The notes under the pieces: model-generated
Seen by the model: the letters and a program-made list of their open reading frames with translations, nothing else
What the model was told of the DNA's origin: nothing
Databases searched by the model: none
Program-made: the position numbers and the translations under genes
Part shown: positions 32,036-40,942 of the stretch, piece after piece
Layout of the letters: every line of letters begins with the position of its first letter
How positions within the stretch are numbered: position 1 is the stretch's first letter
Source of the DNA: Siminovitchia sp047228825
GTDB taxonomy: Bacteria > Bacillota > Bacilli > Bacillales > Bacillaceae_C
Length of the DNA stretch: 64,000 bases
Assembly (NCBI RefSeq): GCF_047228825.1
Contig: NZ_JBFEGN010000010.1
Location: 17,812 to 81,811 of the forward strand
Reading direction: 5' to 3'

Positions 32036-33112
32036 ATGAAAACATACAAAATTGCTGTCATCCCGGGGGATGGCATTGGACCCGAAGTGATTGATGCCGG
32101 AATAAAGGTACTGGAAAAAGCGGCTGAACTGGACGGGACATTTCAGTTCGATTTTACCCACTTTCCCTGGGGGTGCGAGTATTACTTAAAACATGGTAAA
32201 ATGATGGATGAAGACGGAATTGAACGATTAAAGCCGTTTGATGCGATCTACTTGGGAGCCGTCGGATTTCCCGGCGTCCCTGATCATATTTCATTATGGG
32301 ATTTGTTGCTCAGAATCCGGAAAGAATTTGACCAATATGTCAATATCCGGCCCATTCAACTGTTAAATGGCGCCCCTAGCCCCATTATTGGAGGGAGCAA
32401 AGAAACGGTTGATATGCTGTTTATCAGAGAAAACAGTGAAGGGGAATACGCGGGTGCCGGAGATTGGCTATTCAGGGGAAAGCCGGAAGAGGTTGTGCTG
32501 CAAACAGCCGTTTTTTCCAGAAAAGGGACGGAGCGGATCATTCGCTATGCGTTTGAAACGGCCAGAAAGCTGGGGAAGTCGGTAACGAGCATCAGCAAAG
32601 CAAATGCGTTGAATTATTCCATGGTATTTTGGGATGAAGTTTTTGCGCAAATGAGTGAAGAATATCCTGATGTGAAAACACATTCTTACTTGGTTGATGC
32701 AGCGGCCATGCTGATGATCAAGGATCCGGCCCGCTTTGAGGTTGTGGTCACTTCCAATTTATTCGGGGATATTTTAACAGACCTCGGGGCTGCGCTCGCC
32801 GGGGGAATGGGCCTTGCGGCAGGAGCCAATATTAATCCCGAAAGAAATTATCCGTCCATGTTCGAGCCGGTGCACGGATCTGCACCTGATATCGCCGGAA
32901 AAGGCATTGCCAATCCGCTTGCTGCGGTGTGGTCGGCAAGCCAAATGCTTGACTTCTTTGGGTACGATCATTTGGGGAAAAAGCTGCTGTCTGCAATAGA
33001 AACTCTTCTGGAAGAAAAGGCTGTCCTGACTCCTGATTTGGGCGGCAATGCTTCAACGACTGATGTGGGCCGCCGCATTACGGAAATTTTAGACAATATG
33101 GAAGATGTATGA
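32036..33112 (+). CDS. Tartrate/D-malate dehydrogenase (isopropylmalate dehydrogenase family)
   Basis: A beta-decarboxylating dehydrogenase of 358 residues in the IPMDH/ICDH superfamily, TtuC/YcsA-like. Motifs are IAVIPGDGIGPEV, FIRENSEGEYAG, the NAD site region (AAAMLMIKDPARFEVVVTSN and LFGDILTDLGAALAGGMG) and EPVHGSAPDIAGKGIANPLA. It would oxidise tartrate or D-malate with NAD+ and Mg2+ or Mn2+; the exact 2-hydroxyacid is not decided. The weak Shine-Dalgarno site is GAGTTG before ATG 32036. It is followed 27 bases later by the flavin reductase gene. Confidence 0.86.
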   Translation: MKTYKIAVIPGDGIGPEVIDAGIKVLEKAAELDGTFQFDFTHFPWGCEYYLKHGKMMDEDGIERLKPFDAIYLGAVGFPGVPDHISLWDLLLRIRKEFDQYVNIRPIQLLNGAPSPIIGGSKETVDMLFIRENSEGEYAGAGDWLFRGKPEEVVLQTAVFSRKGTERIIRYAFETARKLGKSVTSISKANALNYSMVFWDEVFAQMSEEYPDVKTHSYLVDAAAMLMIKDPARFEVVVTSNLFGDILTDLGAALAGGMGLAAGANINPERNYPSMFEPVHGSAPDIAGKGIANPLAAVWSASQMLDFFGYDHLGKKLLSAIETLLEEKAVLTPDLGGNASTTDVGRRITEILDNMEDV

Positions 33113-33138
33113 GGAATTTGGAATAAGGGGAATGAAAA

Positions 33139-33648
33139 ATGACGATAGAAGAAAAACAGCAATTATTTAAAGAGGCGCTTGGCAACTATCCTACCGGAGT
33201 AACGATTGTCACAACGTATACAGACGACAATATACCGGTCGGGCTTACTGTCAACTCTTTTGCATCCGTTTCGCTTGATCCGCTTCTTGTACTTTGGTCG
33301 ATTGACCACCGTGTTTCATCGCTGGAGGCTTTTACAAAGGGAAAGAAATTTGCGGTACATATTCTTGCAGCGGACCAGGTCGAATTGTGCAAGACATTCG
33401 CTACACCAAATGTAGACAGATTCAGCCAATGCAAGTGGAACAAGTCCGAATTTGGCCTGCCGGTCATCGAAGGCGCTTTTTCGGTATTGCAATGTGAGTT
33501 GTTTAAGACAGTCGAAGCCGGCGACCATACGATCCTGATCGGGCAAGTGTTGGATATTCAAGTGGAAAACCGCAATCCGATGCTCTATCACCGCCGTCAT
33601 TTCGGTTCGATTCCGGCCGAATTTTATACAGATATTGAGAAAAAATAG
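33139..33648 (+). CDS. Flavin reductase family protein
   Basis: A 169-residue flavin reductase-like FMN-binding split-barrel protein. FKEALGNYPTGVTIVTTYTD, the GLTVNSFASVSLDPLLVLWS FMN-binding motif, and GDHTILIGQVLDIQV near the C-terminus are typical. It reduces free FMN with NAD(P)H and often supplies a partner monooxygenase; no such monooxygenase is in the neighbourhood. AAGGGG precedes ATG 33139. Confidence 0.9.
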   Translation: MTIEEKQQLFKEALGNYPTGVTIVTTYTDDNIPVGLTVNSFASVSLDPLLVLWSIDHRVSSLEAFTKGKKFAVHILAADQVELCKTFATPNVDRFSQCKWNKSEFGLPVIEGAFSVLQCELFKTVEAGDHTILIGQVLDIQVENRNPMLYHRRHFGSIPAEFYTDIEKK

Positions 33649-33684
33649 CAGTTTCCGGACTTCTAACGAAAGGATGTATAACCA

Positions 33685-34437
33685 ATGGAAGTTTTCTTTA
33701 TAACCGGCGCTTCAAGGGGAATTGGCCGGGCGCTCGCGAAAGAACTTTTGCATGAAAACACCATCCTTGTATGTACAGCCAGATCAAAGAGTGATGAACT
33801 GATGGCACTCGCAGAAGAGAAAGGATCACACCTTGCCTTTATAGAATATGATTTGGCCCAAACCGGAGAATTGGAAAATCTGATGGACTCAATGATTTCG
33901 TATGTACCAAAGTACCCGGAGTCCGTTACGCTGATCAATAACGCCGGAGTGATTGATCCGATCGGGAATACGGAAGACAATTCTGCGGGGGAGATTGAAA
34001 GAAGCATTGCGGTGAATCTCATTGCCCCGATGATTTTAACTTCTGCTTTTATTGATAGATTAAAAGACAAACATGTACCAAAACGGGTCATAAATGTGTC
34101 ATCGGGAGCAGGGAGGCATGCCTATGCCGGCTGGAGCAGCTATTGCGCCGGCAAAGCAGGCCTTGATCATTATTCTCGGGCAGTTTCGTTGGAACAAAAG
34201 CGGGAGCCGCATGGGGTAAAAGTGGTTTCAGTAGCCCCGGGTATCATTGATACGGATATGCAAAAAAGAATCCGCTCAACGGAAAGGGAAAACTTTGAAC
34301 TTGTGGACCAATTTAAAGGCTACAAAGAAAAAGGGCTGCTCAGTTCACCGGAAGAAACGGCAAAAAGCCTTGTTCAACTAATGAAGCGTGAAGATTTTGC
34401 TTCAATGGATGTAGTCCTTGATTTGCGAAATCTTTAA
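33685..34437 (+). CDS. Short-chain dehydrogenase, benzil/sepiapterin-reductase-like
   Basis: A 250-residue NADP-type SDR close to B. subtilis YueD ((S)-benzoin-forming benzil reductase). The nucleotide motif TGASRGIG is at residues 7-14, the NNAG motif near residue 91 (LINNAGVIDP), and the catalytic Ser-Tyr-Lys set appears in NVSSGAG and SSYCAGKAGLDHY. GIIDTDMQKRIRS matches the sepiapterin-reductase subgroup. AAAGGATG precedes ATG 33685. Natural substrate unknown. Confidence 0.85.
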   Translation: MEVFFITGASRGIGRALAKELLHENTILVCTARSKSDELMALAEEKGSHLAFIEYDLAQTGELENLMDSMISYVPKYPESVTLINNAGVIDPIGNTEDNSAGEIERSIAVNLIAPMILTSAFIDRLKDKHVPKRVINVSSGAGRHAYAGWSSYCAGKAGLDHYSRAVSLEQKREPHGVKVVSVAPGIIDTDMQKRIRSTERENFELVDQFKGYKEKGLLSSPEETAKSLVQLMKREDFASMDVVLDLRNL

Positions 34438-34504
34438 CGGTTGGTGTTTTCCCGTCATGGCCGCTGTCAGCCTGTGTCCTGTCGCAGGAGGGAACATAAT
34501 GGAT

Positions 34505-34550
34505 AAAAAAACCTTGGAAAAGCGGATTCAGCACCTCCAAGGTTTTTATT
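34505..34550. terminator. Bidirectional terminator between SDR and cyclase genes
   Basis: ACCTTGGA (34511-34518, with a preceding A run) pairs with TCCAAGGT (34536-34543), and the T run continues to 34547. The minus-strand cyclase stop codon lies at its edge. Confidence 0.85.
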
Positions 34551-36423
34551 TCATTTTATATTTATTAACATAGCTGCCCAAACAAATCAACGGAAAGATG
34601 TAGCGGTAACTGTGATAGTGGATGTAAAATGCGCCGCCCATCCCTTGTCCGACAGGGTAGTCATCCGTCCAGTCCCATTGATCATATTTATTTATTAAAA
34701 AGTGGATGCCTGATTTGATTTCACGTGACGGTCTCTTTTCTGCAGCTATTAAGCTATCAAGCGCCCAGGAAGTTTGAGTAATGTTGCTTGCCCTAAGTGG
34801 AATGTACCGATTTCGCTGGTCGCTGTGGCACGATTCCCCCCAGCCCCCGTCTTCATTTTGGATTCGTTTGAGCCAATGAACCGCTTCTTGGATTTGCTTT
34901 TCTTCGGGACTCGTGCCAGCAGCCAAAAGGCCGGTCATTGCTGCCCACGTTCCATAAATATAACAGATGCCCCATCGGCCATACCATGAACCGTCTTTTT
35001 CCTGGTTGGACAGAAGCCATTTTATTCCATCCTTTACAATTTGATGCTCTTTGGGCAGATTCGTATAATTCCCCAGAAACTCAAGCGTTCTGCCGGTCAA
35101 ATCCGCACTGCTCGCATCCGAGATAAGGAACTTGTTTCCTTCGATCGGAAGCAGGCTCCAAATTTTTTTATCAATATTTTTTTCGAATGCCGGCCAGCCC
35201 CCGTCATCGTTTTGCATGGAAAGGCACCACAACATGCCGCGGTCCCAAGATTCCCGGAATGGCGAGGTATAGGCGGTTGCAGCGAACGCCCTTAACGAAG
35301 CCGTTGTGTCGTCCACATCCGGGTTAAATGTATTGATGTCCGAAAAGCCCCATCCTCCTGGCATGACGCCGCGATTATGGATGGCCCAATCCCCGAATTT
35401 ATAATGCTGCCTCTCCAGTAAATACTCACCGGCTTTCTTTATGGCCGGATCGGATTGTGGGACACCGGCATTTTGCAGGGCAAAAGAGATTAGAGACGTA
35501 TTCCAAACATCGGCCGTTGTATACTGCATGTGGGTATGGCCGTTAATCGTACATCTCATTCTTTTTAATCCGTCAACCGCCTTCAGGATAATCGGGTCAT
35601 CCTTTCGGTGCCCGAGTGAAAGCAAAGCAAAAATCATGAGAAATGTGGAACTGAAGTAGCTGTAAAAAGTGCCATCCGGTTCAATATGGGAGATCATGTA
35701 TTGTTTAGTACGCTCAATTGCCATTTGCCGAAGCTGAAATGGCAGACCGATGATGTTTTTGACAGCCTTCTCCATATAATCAGCCATTGTTTTCAGCTTT
35801 CGGAGCTCTCCCTCAGAATAATAATCACTCTGCCTGGATGTGAATAAATCTGAAAGATCCGGACTCCGCTTTGTTTTTTTACTATATTTTTTCGATGCCA
35901 ATATCATAATGGGAGCCAGGTTGGCCCTGCCAAATACGGAAATGTCATAAAAATTGATTGGAAATGAAAGCGGCAGCAAAATAAACTCGACGGGAATGGG
36001 GAAAAAAGCCGGCCATTTATATTGCCCGGTTAACGCGAGCATGATTTTTGTGAACATATGGGATCTTTGAATGCCGCCGTTTTTTACAATAAACCTTTTT
36101 GCCGCCCGCATTGGGGGATCAGATTTTGCATAATAGGTTGAATAAAGCAGTGCATAGTATGCTTCCACTGTCGCGGTTACATTTCCTTCGCCTTCATCAT
36201 GATACAGTTTCCATGAGCCATTCTTTTCCTGCCGGCTCAGCAGCCGTTTGGTCAACTCCCGGATTAATTCTTCTTCATTTATTTCCAGCGTCCTTAATAA
36301 AATAATCATATACGCATCCGTGGAAATGCCGGTTTCAAAGGGGAAATCCCACGAGCCGTCAGAAGATTGGCAGGCTTTCAACTCTTCGACGATCTGTCGA
36401 ATTGTTTTCTCGATGTTTTCCAT
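34546..36423 (-). CDS. sqhC: Squalene-hopene/sporulenol cyclase family protein
   Basis: A class II triterpene cyclase of 625 residues. The catalytic DxDD is DVDD at residues 369-372 (NPDVDDTTASLRAF). QW repeats (e.g. QNDDGGWPAF, QEKDGSWYGRWG, QNEDGGWGES) are spread through the sequence. In B. subtilis SqhC cyclises tetraprenyl-beta-curcumene to sporulenol in spores; here the product might be sporulenol or a hopanoid, which the sequence alone does not settle. The frame extends to 36573, but ATG 36423 (MENIEKTIRQIVEELK) has AAAGGAG upstream, though the spacing is long. Divergent from DUF2515. Confidence 0.92.
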   Translation of the reverse strand: MENIEKTIRQIVEELKACQSSDGSWDFPFETGISTDAYMIILLRTLEINEEELIRELTKRLLSRQEKNGSWKLYHDEGEGNVTATVEAYYALLYSTYYAKSDPPMRAAKRFIVKNGGIQRSHMFTKIMLALTGQYKWPAFFPIPVEFILLPLSFPINFYDISVFGRANLAPIMILASKKYSKKTKRSPDLSDLFTSRQSDYYSEGELRKLKTMADYMEKAVKNIIGLPFQLRQMAIERTKQYMISHIEPDGTFYSYFSSTFLMIFALLSLGHRKDDPIILKAVDGLKRMRCTINGHTHMQYTTADVWNTSLISFALQNAGVPQSDPAIKKAGEYLLERQHYKFGDWAIHNRGVMPGGWGFSDINTFNPDVDDTTASLRAFAATAYTSPFRESWDRGMLWCLSMQNDDGGWPAFEKNIDKKIWSLLPIEGNKFLISDASSADLTGRTLEFLGNYTNLPKEHQIVKDGIKWLLSNQEKDGSWYGRWGICYIYGTWAAMTGLLAAGTSPEEKQIQEAVHWLKRIQNEDGGWGESCHSDQRNRYIPLRASNITQTSWALDSLIAAEKRPSREIKSGIHFLINKYDQWDWTDDYPVGQGMGGAFYIHYHSYRYIFPLICLGSYVNKYKMK

Positions 36424-36513
36424 GAACGAAAACCAACTCCTTTGCTTGCATGTGTATGTTTCATATTTATTCAGGAAATGCAAAAGAATGCTGTTAGGGG
36501 GTGAGGGAGTTTT

Positions 36514-37656
36514 TTGTTTAAAAAACTTTACAAAAAAAAGCTGTCGGAACACTTCATTCCTTTTAAAGAACAATTAATGAAAAAGCAGGATCATCCTCCA
36601 ATTCCCGAAAAAAACGGCTTGCCGCACAAGGAGAGGGCCCTGTTGGAACAAATAACAGCCCAAACGGCTGCTTTAAATCTTAACAATGTGACACGGACGA
36701 TGGCCTACCTGAATTTTTATTTGCATTTCCCTGAAATTCATTGGGCTTTTTTGGGGCATGCAGTTTCCCGAAACGGCGGATGGAATATGACGGATCTGAA
36801 AGGGGATTTACTTGCAAAATTATTGAATGAACAACGAAGGGAAGATTATTTCCACTTTTTAGAGAGGGGAAATTGGCTCATCTTCCAAGATGTTTACCCG
36901 CAATTTTTACTTTATGCGGAGTCCGTAAGGCAAAATAAAAATTTATTTTATTTGCTTCCGTATTTACACGTGTCCTTTTTTATGGAAGTGGCCTGGAACG
37001 ACTTTTGGAAAAGGGGGGACAGCTATACACTCGCGATTGCCCAAGTCATCAATGAACAGAGCTATTTGGAAGAGCGGGTTGTAAAAAATCCCGTTTATAA
37101 AGAGAAGGTGCTGTATACAGTTGAATTTCTTTTACAGGAACTGCTTTCGTTCAACCACATTTTGTTTCCTTATTCAGAACCGGGCCATGAAGGAGGAACC
37201 GCGCTTGCCGGTATTACACTGGAATATTTTGGCTCGCTGCACGAACAGATTGTCCTTGGAAAACGTTTATATGGCCTTCTGTTTTCGGATCACCGAATGT
37301 GGCGGAAGGTCCTGAAATGGTGTGTCTCCCGGCCGCATACCGGTTCAAGAAAAGACTATTGGCCCCATCTTTTCAACGATGTACATGAAGGGCTGCCGGG
37401 CACTCTCTATAAAAGGCTAAAGAAATGCCAATTGAAAAAAGGAGTGCCCCGATTTTACAGTCCCAAGCTGACATTTGCCTGGAAAAATGTTGTCCATGAG
37501 GAAGCAGAAAAAGGGGACTGGTTTAACCGGTGGGAGGTTGTTTATTATTTGGAAAAAGATCAGGAAAAAAAGAGCGGAGAAATAGAAGGTGACTATTGTG
37601 AAACGCTTAAAAACCTCGAACTTGCCGCAATGGCCAAAAAAGCATTATCCAAATAG
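36514..37656 (+). CDS. DUF2515 protein (YppC-like)
   Basis: A 380-residue protein of the DUF2515 family, to which B. subtilis YppC belongs. Recognisable parts are RTMAYLNFYLHFPEIHWAFL, SRNGGWNMTDLKGDLLA, and NEQSYLEERVV; no catalytic motif is apparent and there is no signal peptide. Function unknown. It starts at TTG 36514, after GGGGGTGAGGG, divergent to the cyclase 91 bases away. The last 59 bases overlap the following membrane protein gene. Confidence 0.82.
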   Translation: MFKKLYKKKLSEHFIPFKEQLMKKQDHPPIPEKNGLPHKERALLEQITAQTAALNLNNVTRTMAYLNFYLHFPEIHWAFLGHAVSRNGGWNMTDLKGDLLAKLLNEQRREDYFHFLERGNWLIFQDVYPQFLLYAESVRQNKNLFYLLPYLHVSFFMEVAWNDFWKRGDSYTLAIAQVINEQSYLEERVVKNPVYKEKVLYTVEFLLQELLSFNHILFPYSEPGHEGGTALAGITLEYFGSLHEQIVLGKRLYGLLFSDHRMWRKVLKWCVSRPHTGSRKDYWPHLFNDVHEGLPGTLYKRLKKCQLKKGVPRFYSPKLTFAWKNVVHEEAEKGDWFNRWEVVYYLEKDQEKKSGEIEGDYCETLKNLELAAMAKKALSK

Positions 37657-38038
37657 GCGGCCTGCTTATTTTACAGCGGTTGTTTTTGGCTGCCTCATTG
37701 CCACTTATTTGGATCTGGTGTTTGCCGGAAAAGGGTTATATGAATTTCCCAGGAGGCCGTTCCCGGATGTTTTTTCTTTCGACGTGTTTTTTACGCTTGC
37801 CGTTTTGCCTGTATTTACGCTTATTTTTCTTTATATGGGAAAGAACATGTCCGTAAAGGTGCGATGTTTTTTCTATTCCTTATTGAGCATCGCAGCGGCG
37901 GCATTTGAAATGCTGGCGGAGTCAGCGGGGTTATTGAGGCATGCGGAACAATGGCATCACTGGTATTCGGCAATTGGCTATTTCATATTTTTGCATCTCG
38001 TCTGGAAGGTTTCCCAATGGCCGCGGGTAAAGCAATAG
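37598..38038 (+). CDS. Membrane protein, possibly CBO0543-like
   Basis: A 146-residue integral membrane protein with about four spans (near 22-42, 62-80, 88-108, 122-140). Arg-rich N-terminus, PFPDVFSFDVFFTLAVLPVF, and a C-terminal HHWYSAIGYFIFLHLVWK resemble CBO0543-family proteins in my memory, but the assignment is weak. GTG 37598, with AAGGTGA upstream, starts it inside DUF2515, so the two genes are translationally coupled. The role is unknown. Confidence 0.6.
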   Translation: MKRLKTSNLPQWPKKHYPNRRPAYFTAVVFGCLIATYLDLVFAGKGLYEFPRRPFPDVFSFDVFFTLAVLPVFTLIFLYMGKNMSVKVRCFFYSLLSIAAAAFEMLAESAGLLRHAEQWHHWYSAIGYFIFLHLVWKVSQWPRVKQ

Positions 38039-38040
38039 GT

Positions 38041-38068
38041 TTTTCATAAGATAGTATGATAGTATAAT
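38041..38068 (+). promoter_or_regulatory. Probable promoter of EamA transporter gene
   Basis: TTTTCA (38041-38046), 16 bases, consensus TATAAT (38063-38068), 40 bases before the gene. Confidence 0.55.
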
Positions 38069-38108
38069 ATGGTAATTGAACCAATGAAGGATTGGCAGGC
38101 GGTATTGG

Positions 38109-39023
38109 ATGAACAGTATTTTGTTATATGTTTTGTTATTTGTACTGATGATCATCTGGGGCTTTAACGTCACTGCGATTAAAATCATCGTCAGCCACTT
38201 TTCTCCCGTCACCATCACATCTTTGCGCATTTTTATCGCTTTTTTAACACTCTCGCCATTGCTGTTTTATCGCAATAGAATTCAAAAGCTCCCCTTAAAG
38301 AATATATTGATGATTGCCTTGATTGCTGTTTTTGGGGTGCTTGGGCACCATGCTTTTTTGTCTGTGGGACTAAATCATACAAGTGCAGCCAATGGGGGGT
38401 TGATTCTCGGTTCGGTCCCCATTGTCACTACCGTCGCGGCAGCTCTTTTTCTTGGCGACCGGCTGACGGTTTTTCGGATTTTGGGATTGGTGTTCGGATT
38501 CTCGGGTGTTGCCCTCATCATGCTAGTTCAGCCGGGGGCGGCTTTGCAATTTTCGATCGGGGACATATTCATTTTTGTTGCGGTCCTTACCCAAGCAACC
38601 AGCTTTATTTTAATAAATAAAATGGCAAACTCGGTCGGTTCACAAACTTTAACGGGTTTGTCCATGCTGATGGGATCCGTCATGTTATTTGCCCTTGGCA
38701 TCACGGTGGAACCGGAAGGATTAGCCTCCTTGAAGTCGGGCACACCGACCGCTTGGCTCGTATTTTTTGCGTCCGGCTGCATCGCAACGGCACTGGGACA
38801 TCTTCTGTACAACTATGCCATCCAAAGGATTGGTGCCGGTCAGGCCGCACTTTTTCTGAACTTGTCCCCATTTTTTTCACTGGTCGGAGCTGCTTTTTTT
38901 CTCGGGGAAAAAATCTATTCCATCCAATGGATCGGATTTTTATTGATTGTATTGGGCGTTCTGCTTGGAACAGGATTTTTGGAACACCGCGCAAAAATCA
39001 GGCGGCCGGAGGCTGGGAAGTGA
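38109..39023 (+). CDS. EamA/DMT-family transporter
   Basis: A 304-residue membrane protein with ten predicted spans and two EamA repeats (about 1-140 and 150-295), the drug/metabolite transporter fold used for efflux of amino acids and metabolites. N-terminal MIIWGFNVTAIKIIVSHFSP and the internal LFLGDRLTVFRILGLVFGFSGVALI are typical, and the second repeat has AALFLNLSPFFSLVGAAFFLGEKI. Substrate unknown. ATG 38109 follows a weak GGCAGGCGG site. A gap of about 220 bases follows with no gene visible. Confidence 0.88.
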   Translation: MNSILLYVLLFVLMIIWGFNVTAIKIIVSHFSPVTITSLRIFIAFLTLSPLLFYRNRIQKLPLKNILMIALIAVFGVLGHHAFLSVGLNHTSAANGGLILGSVPIVTTVAAALFLGDRLTVFRILGLVFGFSGVALIMLVQPGAALQFSIGDIFIFVAVLTQATSFILINKMANSVGSQTLTGLSMLMGSVMLFALGITVEPEGLASLKSGTPTAWLVFFASGCIATALGHLLYNYAIQRIGAGQAALFLNLSPFFSLVGAAFFLGEKIYSIQWIGFLLIVLGVLLGTGFLEHRAKIRRPEAGK

Positions 39024-39192
39024 GAGCGGCTGCTTGATCTTCTTTTACCCTCCCTTTTAAATATGAGGCATATTCGTATTAAGATTGTATGGTTTTACAT
39101 GGATGAAATCAATATATTCTGACATATTAGTTCGTTGCAATATTTTATATTCATTATGCTGATTTTCTATAAATCCACTCTTTTTTAAAACG

Positions 39193-39232
39193 CCAAAAAA
39201 TCCTGCCCATTTCTGAAGGGGGCAGGATCTTT
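39193..39232 (-). terminator. Terminator of hemAT
   Basis: A perfect 9-bp stem (39200-39208 with 39220-39228) followed on the minus strand by TTTTTT. Confidence 0.85.
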
Positions 39233-39243
39233 TGATTCATTAA

Positions 39244-40551
39244 TTAGGCCTTTATTGCCGCTTCATTTAATTCTTCAGCTGATTCGGTTATGATTGATGT
39301 AGCATGTTCAATTTCCTTTATTACCTTGGTAAGCGCCTGTATTTGTTCTTGTACCTCCATCGCAGTAATGCTGTTTTGCTGGACGGACTGAACGATCTTT
39401 TGGAATGACTCATGGGTTTGCCGGGATGATAAGATTCCGGTTTGAACTGCATTTTCAACTTGTTCAAGTGAATTTAATACCTCTTCTTTATGTTCGTTGG
39501 AGGCAGAAATTAATTCGTGTATTTGAGTGATAGAGTCTTTCGTTTGCTCGGCAAGCTTTTGAACCTCTTTGGCAAGAACGGCAAATCCCCTGCCGTGCTC
39601 TCCCGCTCTTGCAGCCTCAATGGCGGAGTTTAATGCCAATACGTTTGTCTGTTCGGCAATATCCTGAACAATATAGATGACATTGGAAATTTCATTGGTG
39701 GATTCCTCCAGCTTATAAATGCTCTCTATCATTTCTTTCGATAGTTTTTCCATAAAGCTGATTTTCTCAAGAAGTTCACTTAAATTATGTTGGCCATCGT
39801 TGGCAAAATTTCTTGCCAACACTGCTTGCTCATTGCTTTCGGTGGTGGTTTGTTCAACTTCTTGAATATTTATGCTTAACGTTTCAACCGAAGCTTGATT
39901 TTGTTCTGCAAGTGCCACAAGACCTTCACTCACCGTGGTCATTTTATTTTTAAGGTAGGATTTTCCTTCCTCAAATTGGGCGTTCAATTTCTTTTCAACT
40001 TCGATATGATAAGCTTCAAGGACAATTTGTTGTTCCAGGCTGATGATTTTTTGAACTGCGCTTAAAACTTTCAGCATGTCCCCTGTGTTTTTTACCTCTT
40101 TAAAAATAATATGGGTCAGCGTATTTTGTATATTTTGAAAGGAACCCATATACCAGGACGGTTCAAGGCCGATCACATAGTGAATTTTGGCCACGCGGAG
40201 ACGCTTATCGATAAATTGTTGATCAATCTTCCCGTTGAATAATTCAATTGTATGGGCTTTTAATGTTTTTTTAAGCCTGTCAACCGTACTGTTCCGCTCA
40301 ATAACCCCCTTTAAATGTTCGACCTGCATAATGGTTGAATAGAAATCATGTACAAGTGTTTCAATGTTTTTTTCTACAATCGGCTGGATGCTTCTAATTG
40401 CTTTTAAGTCGGCCTCCGTCAAGTTCACCATATTGATTTTATCTATTATGGAAGAATCGTCCACATGTATGCCGGTATTCCCGCCTGCGGATTGTTTCGG
40501 CGGTTTATTTGATTTTTTCTCTCCTGACTTAACCAGTCCAAACAATGCCAT
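39244..40551 (-). CDS. hemAT: Heme-based aerotactic transducer HemAT
   Basis: A soluble chemoreceptor that senses oxygen through a globin-coupled sensor domain, 435 residues. The protoglobin domain (about 35-185) has the proximal His124 in RVAKIHYVIGLEPSWYMGSF, with Tyr134 matching the tyrosine that contacts bound oxygen in B. subtilis HemAT. The C-terminal signalling domain (about 190-435) has the tip IVQDIAEQTNVLALNSAIEAARAGEHGRGFAVLAKEVQ. No membrane segments are present, as expected. GAGGAGGAAA precedes ATG 40551. It is divergent from a second chemoreceptor and has its own SigD-type promoter. Confidence 0.95.
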   Translation of the reverse strand: MALFGLVKSGEKKSNKPPKQSAGGNTGIHVDDSSIIDKINMVNLTEADLKAIRSIQPIVEKNIETLVHDFYSTIMQVEHLKGVIERNSTVDRLKKTLKAHTIELFNGKIDQQFIDKRLRVAKIHYVIGLEPSWYMGSFQNIQNTLTHIIFKEVKNTGDMLKVLSAVQKIISLEQQIVLEAYHIEVEKKLNAQFEEGKSYLKNKMTTVSEGLVALAEQNQASVETLSINIQEVEQTTTESNEQAVLARNFANDGQHNLSELLEKISFMEKLSKEMIESIYKLEESTNEISNVIYIVQDIAEQTNVLALNSAIEAARAGEHGRGFAVLAKEVQKLAEQTKDSITQIHELISASNEHKEEVLNSLEQVENAVQTGILSSRQTHESFQKIVQSVQQNSITAMEVQEQIQALTKVIKEIEHATSIITESAEELNEAAIKA

Positions 40552-40629
40552 GATATTTCCTCCTCATTTTTGCTGCCCGTCCTGCAAAAAAACTGTCTGT
40601 TATGTAGTGTATTAGATCCCATACTTTTT

Positions 40630-40656
40630 TTATCGGCTGCTTGTTGATGATTATTA
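40630..40656 (-). promoter_or_regulatory. SigD-type promoter of hemAT
   Basis: TAAT (40656-40653), 15 bases, GCCGATAA (40637-40630) on the minus strand; the -10 is 7/8 to consensus and the -35 3/4. Confidence 0.7.
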
Positions 40657-40862
40657 GTCTTTTTATACGTTTCTTTTATATTTATTGGAAAAAAAGTAAA
40701 TCGTCCGATATATATGTCAGGAAGAATCAGGGTGTTTAGTCCTGTTAATCGTTTGGCAAACAGGTTTGCAGAGAATAAAAACAGGCCAAAATAACCCCGA
40801 CTTTAGTTGAATTGTCTCATTTTATATAGTATTTTTAAAAATATCTGCAAAATATTTCCTTT

Positions 40863-40896
40863 AAACTCAATACACTCCCTATTGGGAGTTTGATAT
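40863..40896. repeat. Inverted repeat before second chemoreceptor gene
   Basis: CTCCC (40875-40879) pairs with GGGAG (40884-40888), inside a partial outer AAACTC/GAGTTT pair, 47 bases before the gene. No clear SigD site was found for this receptor. Confidence 0.35.
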
Positions 40897-40942
40897 ACAA
40901 ATTTGCTTGATTTTAATCTATTTTAGCTGGAGGTTGGTTTAT

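Noticed and set aside
40704..40711. SigD -10 (TCCGATAT) for the second chemoreceptor
   Set aside because: No TAAA-like -35 at 14-16 bases, and it lies more than 230 bases from the gene.
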